Shown: piece after piece, positions 32,971 through 44,192 of the stretch
Numbering within the stretch: position 1 is the first letter of the stretch
Layout: each line of letters starts with the position of its first letter
DNA from: Dipteronia dyeriana
Lineage: Eukaryota > Streptophyta > Magnoliopsida > Sapindales > Sapindaceae
Length of the DNA stretch: 64,000 bases
Direction: 5' to 3'
NCBI GenBank assembly: GCA_032871835.1
Contig: CM065298.1
Location: 15,009,096-15,073,095, forward strand
Translations under genes and position numbers: made by a program
The notes under the pieces: generated by a model
The model's input: only the letters and a program-made list of their open reading frames with translations
Database searches by the model: none
What the model was told of the DNA's origin: nothing

Positions 32971-34240
32971 CATCGATCTAATCCCTGGTGCCAATCTCCC
33001 TAATCTGCCCCATTACCGAATGAGTTCGCGTGAGCATGATATTTTGCAAGTAATTGTCGATGATCTGCTGTCAAAGAACCATATCCGCCCTAGCCTTAGT
33101 CCTTGTGCTGTGCCTGCCATGTTGGTCTCTAAAAAAGACGGTTCATGGTGACTATGTGTTGATAGTCGGGCAATCAATAAGATTACAATCAAATACCGCT
33201 TTCCGATGCCACGGTTTGATGATCTGATGGATAAATTGATAGGAGCTCGCATCTTCTCCAAACTTGATCTCAAGAGCGGCTACCACCAAATCTGGATTCG
33301 ACCTGGAGATGAGTGGAAGACTGCTTTCAAAACACGTGAGGGACTTTATGAATGAATGACAAGTCATGCCATTTGGCCTTTGCAACACACCGTGTACTTT
33401 TATGCGCCTCATGAACCAAGTCCTAAAGCCGTTTATGAGTAAATTCGTTGTGGTTTATTTCGATGACATCCTCATATTCAGCCCATCCGAAGACCGGCAC
33501 TTGGAACATCTTCAATTAGTTTTGGAAGCCTTGAGGTCCAATTGGTTGTCTCTCAATTTGAAGAAATGTGAATTCTGTGTTTCCAAATTATTGTTTTTGG
33601 GTTATATTGTTAGTGCTAATGGTTTACATGTTGATGATCACAAGGTGAAAGCTATTCAAGAGTGGCTAAATCCTAAAAATGTCACCGAAGTGCAGAGCTT
33701 TCATGGCCTCACAACATTCTATCGACGGTTTATCAAGGGGTTCAGTACTATAATGGCACCAATAACGAGTTGTTTGAAGCAAGGGAATTTTCAATGGGGT
33801 GAAGAGCAGTCCAAGAGTTTCTAAGAGATTAAAGATCGCCTATGTTCCGCACCAGTGTTGGCAATTCCAGACTTCTCTCATCCTTTTGAGTTAGAGACAG
33901 GTGCAAGTATGTCGGGTATTGGTGCAGTGTTAACTCAAGGTGGCCGACCTATTGAATTTTTCAGTGAGAAATTCAATGAGACTCATCAACGGTGGACTAC
34001 TTATAAACAGGAACTGTTCACCATTGTTCGAGCTCTACACCATTAGGAACACTACTTGTTATAACAAGAATTTATCCTACATTGTGACCATAACTCGCTG
34101 CAATTTCTTAACTCGCAAAAGAATCTCAGCAGAATGCATGCCAGATGGATACTTTTTCTTCAGAAGTTTTCTTTTGTTTTCAAACACCGGGCGGGAGTAC
34201 TTAATTGGGCCGCGGATGCCCTAAGCTGTCGTAGCACTTT
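32971..34240 (+). pseudogene. Gypsy reverse transcriptase and RNase H, broken
   Basis: RT blocks in order are [75 protein letters not shown], then [20 protein letters not shown] and the catalytic [15 protein letters not shown] follows GSW (tryptophan, then stop) near 33150. A TGA and a one-base shift lie near 33355, before MPFGL. RNase H follows from 33855 (FELETGASMSGIGAVLTQGG, then RWTTYKQEL) with stops near 33822 and 34044. It ends FKHRAGVLNWAADALS. Confidence 0.9.
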
Positions 34241-35534
34241 ATTGACTATTTTGAGGACTGAGATTACAGGTTTTGAAAGCTTAAAGGATATATATCCAGA
34301 GGATGAAGATTTTGCTACAGTATGGTGCGACTGTAATGACGGGACTCATATGGGCGATTTGCATATCGCTGATGGTTTCTTGTTCAAGGGAACTCAACTT
34401 TGTGTCCCAAGAACCTCTCTCCGAGAGCAGATCATTCGTGATCTTCATGGTGGTGGCTTGGCTGCCCATGCGGGTCGAGACAAAACAATTGAGGCTATTG
34501 AAGAGCGGTTCCATTGGCCTAAGATGCGTAAAGAAATCTGTAAGTTTGTTCAACGTTGCCTAGTGTGCCAACAATCGAAATGAGGAACTCAAAACACAGG
34601 GCTATACACCCCACTTCCGATCCCTGACTCCATTTGGGAAGATTTAAGCCTTGACTTCATTCTTGGTCTTCCTCGAACCAAGAGAGCAGCTGATTCTGTT
34701 ATGGTAGTCGTCGACCATTTTTCAAAGATGGCACACTTCATACCCTGTAAACGGAGCAACGATGCAGTTCACGTAGCTCTACTCTTTTTTGGAGAGATTG
34801 TCCGACTTCATGGAATTCCTCGCTCCCTCACCTCTGATAGAGATGTCAAGTTTGTTAGTCATTTTTGGCGTGAACTTTGGAAGCGTTTTGCAACCGAGTT
34901 GAATCTCAGCAGTGCGTATCACCCGCAGATAGACGGTCAAACAGTAGTGGTGAATCGCACCCTTGGCAACATGGTCCATGCCATCGCGTCCAATAATCAT
35001 AAGCAATGGGATTTGGCTCTTCCGCAGGCTGAATTTGCTTACAACAGCATGGTGAATCGCTCCTCTGGTAAGGCACCCTTCTCTATTGTTTACACGAAGT
35101 CACCTAACCATACAGTGGATTTGGTTGTGTTACCAAAGTTCAAGAGCAAAGTAGCTGCTGATTTGGCTGCCCAGTTTCAAGACATGCTTACTGAAGTTCG
35201 AAATAATCTGCAAGCCTCCAATGCAAAGTACAAGGCTCATGCTGATTCAAAGCGCGGTTTCAAAGAATTTGAAGAAGGTAAACTCATGCTAGTCCACTTG
35301 TGCAAAGAACGTTTTCCTAGTGACACTTACTCTAAATTGCAGCAGAAGAAATTTGGTCCTTTCCATATCGCTAAAAAGATCTCTAGTAATGCGTATGTGC
35401 TAGAACTACCCTCGGAACTTCAGATTTCAACCACGTTCAATGTTGCCGATTTGCACGAGTATTTCCCCCCTGATGCAATTTCTGTTGGCTCACCAGAACT
35501 CGAGTCGAGTTCTTCTATTAGCAGGGAAGACTGA
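34241..35534 (+). pseudogene. Gypsy integrase, catalytic Glu lost
   Basis: The HHCC finger is intact (RDLHGGGLAAHAGRDKT, then CLVCQQ). A TGA at 34581-34583 follows QQSK. The core has D in SLDFILGLP and D in LTSDRDVKF, but the third catalytic position reads DGQTVVVNRTLG where the family has DGQTEVVNR, so Glu is Val. The C-terminus reads FGPFHIAKKISSNAYVLELP, then TFNVADLHEY. The stop codon TGA (35532-35534) is the first three bases of the right LTR, so no separate 3' spacer exists. Confidence 0.9.
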
Positions 35535-35827
35535 TGTAGTGTCGTTTGGGACTGATCTAATGTCGTTTTATTTTATTGTTTTTATGTCTTTATTTTTATT
35601 TTAAAATATCATCTTTTATATGCTGTAGCTCTTCTATTGGATGTTAGTACCTTTTGTGTGTTTTGTCATCTTCCCAGTAAGGGATTTAGGAGGTGAGGTC
35701 ATTTGAAAGGGGACAGATCATTTTTTATATTTTTGGATATAGAAAATATATTTATTCTTTAGGAGATTTGAAGCTTCCTAATCATTCTCCTGATTCTATT
35801 TCCATTTGGTACTGGTTAGCTGCATCA
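35532..35827 (+). repeat. Gypsy right LTR
   Basis: Same ends as the left LTR but 296 bp, with extra sequence around 35676-35725. It is followed directly by a primer-binding site and gag start, not by flanking DNA. Confidence 0.88.
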
Positions 35828-35919
35828 AAGTGGTATCAGAGCCCTCGGCGACGATCGAGGTAGCTATGGCGAAAGGAGACGGCGGCAACCCCCGAGCTGG
35901 TGATGGAAATCGCAACTTG
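35828..35919 (+). repeat. Second gypsy copy: primer-binding site and gag start only
   Basis: TGGTATCAGAGC at 35831 and a gag ATG at 35865 repeat 31044-31130 with few changes, ending CGCAACTTG. This means two elements once shared this LTR (LTR-body-LTR-body), and the second was cut off by the deletion that joined it to the copia LTR. Confidence 0.85.
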
Positions 35920-36319
35920 AAGAGTTTTAATGCTTAGGAACTTTTAGGAAGAGGAAATAAAACAAAGAAAATTTTAGTGGAAGAGAACTCTTTATTAATA
36001 TGTTTCAAATTTTTGGCTTGATAAAAAACGATGAACCTTACCTCTATTTATAGTAGTATCACCTCCTTAACCAATGACTAGGATTATGTCACCACATATT
36101 TAAACTAGTGGTTACAATTAAGTGTCTAGAATTCTCTTCTAAAATATCTATGACTCTAGAATACTCTTACACTCTAGAATATTTTTACAACTATTTAGAT
36201 TTTTCCCTAATAATAATCAAGAACAAACTTCTAGAAACTAGACCTATTCGGCTTAATTAATTGGACACTTATTTTAAGCCCAATAATTTTTGGATCAAAT
36301 CGAGTTGAATTATCCAACA
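35920..36319 (-). repeat. Copia LTR fragment (paralogue of 17381-17791)
   Basis: It lacks the first roughly 12 bases of the LTR and ends CCAACA followed by GTATT (36320-36324). The junction with the gypsy gag start has 1-2 bases of overlap only, typical of end joining. Confidence 0.88.
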
Positions 36320-36775
36320 GTATTTGCCAAACCCTATTACATTTCTATACATTAAGCTTTTAAAACAAAGTTGCATATAAAAGATGTGAAATATCAAACA
36401 ATTTAGGTTGGCAGATCAAATTAATATTTCCCGTACATTTCATGATTGTTCTCACCATGTAAAAAATGCATTTAAATTTTCCTTCGTCCACGGCTTTCCT
36501 TTTTCATTCTCATTTGAGACTATGAAGCTTCTGCATTACATGTACACGTCTTGTACATTTGTAGTAGACAGTTTTAGTGATCGATTCCATTAATACTGAG
36601 CTCAAGATTAGCAGGATGTGTCTAACATGTACCCACTAATATGATCATTTGTTGTTCTCTTCAACACTTATTTCCAGTAAAAATTGCAGAGCAAAAAAGA
36701 TTCGATCAGGAAGTCCAGGCCTTTTTTTCGAACTCTGCTATAGCTAAACACAGATAATATATAGAATCAATCAAG
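36320..36775. repeat. Duplicated flank, copy 2
   Basis: Paralogue of 17792-18245. It ends GAATCAATCAAG directly before LARD II and lacks the LINE present in copy 1. Confidence 0.85.
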
Positions 36776-39700
36776 TGTAAGCATTATGTATAAAGAAAAA
36801 ATTAATTCTCGTATTGTATACTTAAGTATGAATAGACGCTTACATGGAATCACAGCGGAAACCATCCAACAAGTAGAGAGTCTTAATCCCGATTCTATAA
36901 TAACGCAATAACCTGGAAAGAACAATAGAAAGTCTTTTGCTATCTTCTCACATTTCTCAGATTGTCTAACGAAGAAACAATTATGTAACACATACTATGA
37001 GTGAGAGTAACGACCCTCTATAAATAGTATAACTTCTTCGAATCCTAACCCATTAAGGATTCTCAAAATCCTAATAGGATGGCTAGTCCTAAAAGAAATA
37101 CTAGGCCCACAAATAAACAATAGTCCATACCATATCCTATTTATATTTAATGTAGCTAAGGTGCACAGAGCCCAACATTATTGATCACATTAATAACGGG
37201 CTTTATCCGGACAACTCTTACTTACTTAAACAATCTAATCAATTTGGTTTTTCATAAACTCAAAATATAATGTCATATGTCGCTCACAATTTTTTATAAA
37301 AATCTTACATTCTCCCACTTGAGCTACATAGACCTTATCATTTTAGATTTAAAAATTCATTTTAGAAAACTATTCTTAGGATTGACAAACAATTATATGT
37401 GGCCACAACGAATGTTTAAGAGAGTAACATCTTCCTTCTCCTTAGTTCAATAAAACCTTAAGTATCCAACTACAAAGATCATTAAATCTTTAATCGACAT
37501 AAGATCGTATGTAATCAAAATACCTTCTCTCTACCTACTCAAGTAAAATGGTATATATGTGTGGTATGGAAAATTACATGCAAATGTGATCGTCATACCA
37601 ATTTCCGTATAGGTCCACCTTCGCTTTAAGCGAAGTATCTTAAGACAAGAAACTTAATATCTTAAGAATCTTATACTCATTTGCCAAACATTTTGACTAT
37701 TAGTTAAACCTCCCCTAAGACAGGCAAATCTTTTTATCTTAAGTAATGTTTGCTCATCAGTGAAAACTTTATACCTTATGAGTGAACAACCCCCTCAAGC
37801 TAAAAGCTTGAGATTTCTTACCATAACCAACCATCTGTATGCACACAATAACAAATATGACAAACATCTTAACATGCATATACATTATATTCTCGAGAAT
37901 AAGAAACAAATATGCATAGAATAAATGAAGTTAATCTAATTAAAGACAACTCCCACTAACCAAACACATCAAACTTCATCCAAAACATGATATAACATGC
38001 TCCATAAAACCTCCGGAGTCAAATATCTTGATTAGTGTATCAAGAGTTATTTTACTTGTATCTATTAGAAACTCGCAACTCTTAAATCTTTCTCTCACTA
38101 CAATATTCATATGATTAAACCTCCGAGATCTCTTATCATAATTAGAGAAATAAAATGCAATGAAATTATCACAATATACCTCTTAATATTATTTCACAAT
38201 CAAAATTCTTCAGAGTTGCAATATATAAAGCCACATATTTCTTTATCCATACATACATGACATTTTCTTATGAGAACACTCCAATTTACTTAAAGTATTA
38301 AAAACTTATGTAAGATATTCAATTTTATCAATATGTACCTAAAACAAGTAAACTTGTAATCATATCAATTCTTTAAGAGCTGCTTTATTGTATTTTCTCA
38401 ATAGTATTATCAAAAAGGTTTGTTCGAGTTTTTCTCCTCAAAATACTAGAGATAAAATTCTTAATGTCACACAAATGACAACATAGAGCACATAGAAAAT
38501 TAACTTACTCCCACTGACCCTCAGTTATGTCTAAGGACAAAATAAAACCTTTTAACAAAGTCTTAAAATGCTGCAACATTATTAAACTAAACACCATTGT
38601 TTGGAAACTTAATTAACTATGTCAATGAAGGTTTTAAGTATGCAAACTTAATACTAATTTTCAAGTAAAATATTTTAGCCATAAATTTGACAACTTTCAG
38701 AATATTATTACTTCGAAAAATCATTTTCAACCAATTAGTTTGCAACTATTTGACAACTAAGTCAAAAAACCAATCTCCAATGACATCCAAAATTGCAATT
38801 CAACAAACATGTCATTCCCTCAACATAAATATCACAAGCATACAATTTCTTATTTAAATGCAAGTCTTTGAAATTATACATTCTTAACAATATCACTCTC
38901 TCTACATTAAGAATGTATAATGCATGGACAAAATTATTCTCATAAATAAAACAGAACATGTTCTATGAGCTATAACCAATAGTTTCTAACTTTTGCAGTC
39001 CTATCATTAAATTTAATGAGATCACTTTAATACAATTCAGCAAAAGAATTAAAACTGAGAATTAAAAAATAATCAAAATGTCCTACAAATCAATTATCTC
39101 CATACCACATTTGGTCATGTGATTAAAACGATTACATGTAAACTATAAGAACAATCATCAATTTAATTCTAAAAACTAAAAGTAGAACATAGAATACGAG
39201 TTACAAAAATCACCATATAACTCACTAAGTGAAAATCATATATAAGAACATATTATCTTAAATAGACTTAAATATATTACTTTTAATTCTCAGTTTTATT
39301 ATGAAAATTGTACTATGTATTATAGTATCAAATCGGAAATATCATCCAATAAAACCTTTAGAGGTTAAAGATAATCTAAATATGATCATGAATTCAATTG
39401 AATTCTAATAAATCCTCTAAACTACTTGATCCCTCTTAAATACTAAGTTTATTGAAAGAATTTATAATATAAAATGTATCACAAGAAACAACCCACTAAG
39501 TGTTTAACTGATAATCAATTAATTATTTCAAAACATAAATCAAGGGATACCTTTTATTACGATAGCAAATTATTTTATGTCCTCAGTATTCATTTTGACT
39601 TGTTATGTTTAATTGTCAAAAAATTCCAAACTACTTCCTATGTTGTTTGTACCCTATCACATTTATCAAAATAAAAAATAAAAGACAGAACTTCATAGAA

Positions 39701-42700
39701 TAGATTATCTCCATCTACTTATATGACACTAGATCTTAACAAACTTTCGACAGTGGGTTTACTAATCTTTATTTAACCTTTAATCCTTATTAAGGTAAAA
39801 ACCAATTGGAGCTTCTCATCTAATCCATCACAAAGGTCCATCAATAAATATCTTAATGGAGTTTATTTAGAAATACTAGAGGTGTTTAAAAAGGAATTAA
39901 ATCACAGTATATTCATGCTCACACCGATTTCCATAATCATTATAAATAATGATTTTACTTTCACGGAAATCCAACACAAGATCATGATCTGTCTTTTGGA
40001 CAAAGACCACAACGCACATGTCAAAACTTTTCTACAAGTAATCAACCTCTTTGGGAGATGAACATCACTCCTTACTCTTCAATGCTCACAAAACTTCCAC
40101 AAGTGATGACTCTCTTAGGCAGATGATCAACACATGTATAGTTTTACCTCAATACAGTTCAAAACCTTAATCAGTGATAATCCAACGAATAATATGGAAT
40201 CTTACCGGCTAGTTCACTACATGAATACATAGCTATCCAACTCCATAAATATTCCAAACGCAATTGATTATATAATTTTATCAAAAGATCATTATAAAAC
40301 CTTAATGGTCAGTCCACTACGTAGAAACACAACCATCCAACTGAATGATAATTTATAATATAATCAATTAATGTTCTCAATGAAATAAACAAATTATAAC
40401 TAAATCTTCATGGTTAGTCTACTAGGTAGAAATATAACCATCTAATTCCATAATAATTTCATAGGTTATACACTTGTAAAACATGAACTGCAAATCTAAT
40501 ATCATTACACCCAACAAAAATTTATATATTTCTCTTAATCATTCTGACACGGTCACATATAATTTTTATTTCAAATTATGCAAAATAATTATAAATACAT
40601 AACCTTCTTAAATTTATGTTGAGTAGATATTATTTGGGAGCATAAATAATATGTAGGCATTAGTAAGTGTTGGACACTTTCATTCAATTAAATGAAAATA
40701 TATTAGAGGTAATTTCTAAAATTTCTAACATTTATATCACATTATATAAATGAATACCTCAAGGTGATAAACCTCATACGGAGAAGAACATCACTCATCA
40801 CATGTGTCTAACACTCACAACATATTGTTTAAGTGAATACCTCGAGATAATGAACTTTCTACGATAAAGAACATCACTCATCACATGCATATAATTCCAT
40901 CATTGCAATTCAAATTTAATAACTGATAACCAACAAATATCTAAAAATCTTAATGATCGGTCACTACGTGAAACATAATCATCCAATTCTCGAGAATATT
41001 CAATCAATTATTTAAACTTAACAAAGTAATAATCATTGGCCAACTAAATTCTCCAAATCGAAATGATTAGTCACTACGTGAAACATAATCACTTGATTCA
41101 CGAGAATATTTTCTTAAAAAAATTATAAATTTAAACCTCTTCAATAATCGATAACCGACGAATTTATCAAAATCTTAATGAATAATCACTATGTGAAATA
41201 TAATCATCAGATTTATGAAATATTATATCAATTATTGAATTAAAATCATTAATAATCGATAACAGATGAATTTCTCAAAATCATAATGATTAGTCACTAT
41301 GTGAAACATAATCATTTGATTTACAAGAAAATTTTATCAATTATTAATTTTAAACAAACTAATAATTATTATGAAAACTTAATGATTAGTAACTACGTGA
41401 AACATAATCATCCGAAATCGTAATAACTATTTATCAACTGCAATTATTCTTTTAAAAAATTTGGAAAATTTTAAAATTGCCTCGTGATTTTAGTTAATTT
41501 AAAATTGGCCCCTATATTTATCGAAATATTAAATTGACTCAATTACTTTCTGAAATTCTAAATCTACCCAACACATAACCAATTACACATAGTTACCTCA
41601 ATGTTCTAATTAATTCAAACATAGCCAAGAAGAATTGCACAACAGCACAAAACCTGGGAAAAATTCATAACAGTCCAAAACTTTATCAAATTCTCAAAAG
41701 TTGGCCAATAACTAAACAAACCAGAAACACTAGGTTTTTTGCGCCACCTACGGTCCTTGCTCTGTCTCAAGAAGAGCGCCGGAAACAACAATCAGAAAAA
41801 CAGCAGAAAGCCTCCCCATTTACTGTTCCAATAACTCAATCCGTAAACATTTATGGATCGCTTTGATCTGAGACAGATCCAAACAACGGCAGTCCTCACC
41901 TCAACAGAATGTCGACGGACGGTGGCTACTCTTCCAAACCCGAGATCGACATGCACCTACGGCCAGATCTGGGAAGAATGACCTGCACTGGTTGTGGGTC
42001 TGATCCGGGTCTCGAACGATCGACCTGTGTCTGCGTACGTGTTTAGAAAGAACAACCCATTCAAACCCAAAAACAGGAGTCATATATTGCACCTAAAACA
42101 CTAATCAACATCCAACCAGCCATAGATGCAACATACACTTCACACAACCTTATCCATCACTGGATTCACACCAACACACACGTCAAAGCAACAAATAATA
42201 CAAACATGGATTTCAATTTTTGTTGTTTAATATATGATACATTAGTATATAATATATAATTTCTTGTTGGTAGGCATAGACAAACTAAATTGCAATTCCA
42301 GGTGTTTTAATTAAAAACAAAATCCATATTACATGCTTCACACAATTAGATACAACTGTGTGTATATATTAGTTCATGGCAATCTAGATTATTCAAATAT
42401 AGTGTAACAAGATGACATAATACCCAAAATTGCACACCTTAATTACCAACCAAACAGACAATATCTTTTAGGATTTCGTCACCATTTAATACACAATAAA
42501 ATTCAATACAAACATGGACCTTTTTCGTTGGCACAGTAATTCAAAATTCAATCTAGCGTGTTTAAACATAATTATGTTCAACCTATGCAACAATACGACA
42601 CGCTCTGATACCACTGTAAGCATAATGTATAAAGTAATAATTAAATCTCGTATTGTATACATAAGTATGAATGGGCGCGTATCTGGATTGCAACGGAAAC

Positions 42701-42757
42701 CATCCAACTCGTAGAGAGCCTTAATCCCGACTCTATAATAGCGCAATAACCTAGAAA
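36776..42757 (-). mobile_element. LARD copy II, right LTR truncated
   Basis: The left LTR is 36776-37309 (534 bp, TGTAAGCA to CTTACA) and is preceded by TCAAG as in copy I. The right LTR begins at 42615 after the primer-binding-site complement (GCTCTGATACCAC) and is cut at about 42757. Because its left flank is the same as that of copy I, both copies descend from one insertion by segmental duplication. The interior (37310-42614) is 1.28 kb longer than in copy I: 38172-39455 is missing from copy I, with similar short sequences at the break. It has no coding capacity that I can recognise. Confidence 0.87.
37310..42614 (-). other. LARD II interior
   Basis: AT-rich. It carries the same order of repeats as copy I (CTACGTGAAACATAATC-type boxes at about 40960-41410) and the GC-richer block at 41750-42090. 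Scattered phrases such as CTCCCACT recall copia-like antisense sequence, but no domain can be read. Confidence 0.65.
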
Positions 42758-43228
42758 CCTTACTCCATATAACCAAACCAAGAGAAGAATACGACCTTCT
42801 CAAATGGTCACTCAATGCGCTAAGACAAACACACCATCGTGCAAGCGCAAACAACACACAAAACCACACTATGAATGCACATAGACAATAATAAAGCACA
42901 CATGCATAACAAATCTAATGCAAGTAAGTGTGTGTGTGTGAACAACACATAATGCATGTCAATACAAATGCAAAGATATGATCAATATAAAAAAGCAAGA
43001 AGAGTTATCAAAACAAGAATGCACACTCATATAAACACACAACATATACGAATAAGAAATATGCATGAGTTGTGAGTGTGTGCAACTATATCTCTTCAAA
43101 GCAAGTAAGCACAAGAATTTTACCTTTGGTGCTTCTCCTCTTGAGGTCTTGAGAGCCTAAGCTACCCTTACATAATACCCCAAACATGTGATTTATTCAC
43201 GAAATAAGACAATCAACAATTGAGTACT
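42758..43228 (-). mobile_element. Inverted fragment of a SIRE-like LTR
   Basis: Its reverse complement follows the first roughly 450 bp of the LTR at 44193/49450: GGGGTATTATGTAAGG, GCTTAGGCTCTCAAGACC, and AAGCAAGTAAGCACAAGAAT in plus orientation. It is diverged from the nested SIRE-type element, and no second end is present. It joins the truncated right LTR of LARD II to the truncated interior of LARD III. Confidence 0.75.
42934..42942 (+). repeat. Short GT microsatellite
   Basis: GTGTGTGTG within the inverted LTR fragment. Confidence 0.6.
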
Positions 43229-43773
43229 TTACCTTCACTACGTGAAACATAATCTTCCAAATCGCGAGAACATTCTATAAATTATTTAAACTTATGAAAT
43301 TAATAATCGTTAGCCAACTAAATTCTCAAAATCGTAATGATTAGTCACTACGTGAAACATAGGGGTGGGCGTTGATTGGATCGGTTCACTTTTGGAGTGA
43401 ACCGATACTATTCGGTTTTTGAAAAAAATGATCCGATTAGATCCGATATGCAACTGTCAACCGATTAAAAACATATTGATTTGAACCAGTTCGGTTCGGT
43501 TCGGTTTTTTCGGTTTGGGCCCAATTATTGGGCTTTAATTTTAACATCTTTTTAGGCTTTAATTATTGAAACTGTGATTAATTAAATCTTTTTTGTTTAA
43601 TCAAATTTGGTTAAAATTTGTGTTTAATTCAATCTCATTAGGTTGCATTGGATTCTTTGTTCATGCTTTGCTCTTACATAAGTGTCACACTGTCACCTAC
43701 TCACCTCCAACTTTATCAATTATGTCACAAATTGAAACAGTGAAAAACAAACCCGTCCCCACCACTCATCACC

Positions 43774-43804
43774 ATCTTCATCTTCATCTTCATCTTCATC
43801 TTCA
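43774..43804 (+). repeat. CTTCAT microsatellite
   Basis: About five tandem ATCTTC hexamers, followed at 43828-43848 by an AAAT tetranucleotide run, within the left part of the hAT. Confidence 0.8.
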
Positions 43805-44167
43805 CATATCAACAATTAAAAAGATAAAATAAATAAATAAATAAATAAAGCATCGACTCTTGTACTGAATCCCCTTTGTCTTCATCTTTCTCCACATACC
43901 CAAAACAAATTACAAATAATCAATGCATTTTTGCCCAATATGAGTTTTATTTCTTTTAAATGTTGTCATGAGGGGCGGTATGTATGATGTATCAAATTAA
44001 AAGAGTGATTAGTCACTAATCAAGGGTAGACAAGTTGTACATGAAAAAAATATTATGTAACATACAAATTATGCTCCTATAGAGATTTTATGGAAGAAAT
44101 GGTAAACTAATTAAACCACCTTAAGCACCAAACAACTGCTTCGTGTATATAGAATAGCAATTCTTAC

Positions 44168-44192
44168 CAATTCGATGCGTGAAGGATGTAAC
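44168..44192 (-). pseudogene. Short-chain dehydrogenase-like exon, second half (split by SIRE-type element)
   Basis: On the minus strand GTTACATCCTTCACGCATCG decodes TSFTHR and ends at a donor (GAATTG then GTAAGA). Joined across the retroelement to 51310-51213 it completes the motif RIVNVTSFTHR. The shared GTTAC is the retroelement's target duplication. Confidence 0.72.

Larger units (their letters stand above)
30772..35919 (+). mobile_element. Ty3/gypsy (chromovirus-like) element plus a second partial copy fused after its 3' LTR
   Basis: The left LTR is 30772-31040 and the right LTR 35532-35827; both start TGATGTAGTGTCG and end CTGCATCA. The primer-binding site TGGTATCAGAGC at 31044-31055 is complementary to initiator tRNA-Met. 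Gag starts 24 nt later at 31079. The order gag-protease-RT-RNase H-integrase identifies gypsy; I judge chromovirus (CRM/Reina-like) from RT and C-terminal motifs, not firmly. After the right LTR the sequence continues with a second primer-binding site (35831-35842) and the first 18 codons of gag (ATG at 35865), then changes abruptly to a copia LTR near 35919. Confidence 0.9.

Noticed and set aside
42486..42899. Minus-strand ORF of 137 residues
   Set aside because: It crosses the broken LARD II LTR and the inverted LTR fragment. Other copies of the LTR do not keep it open.
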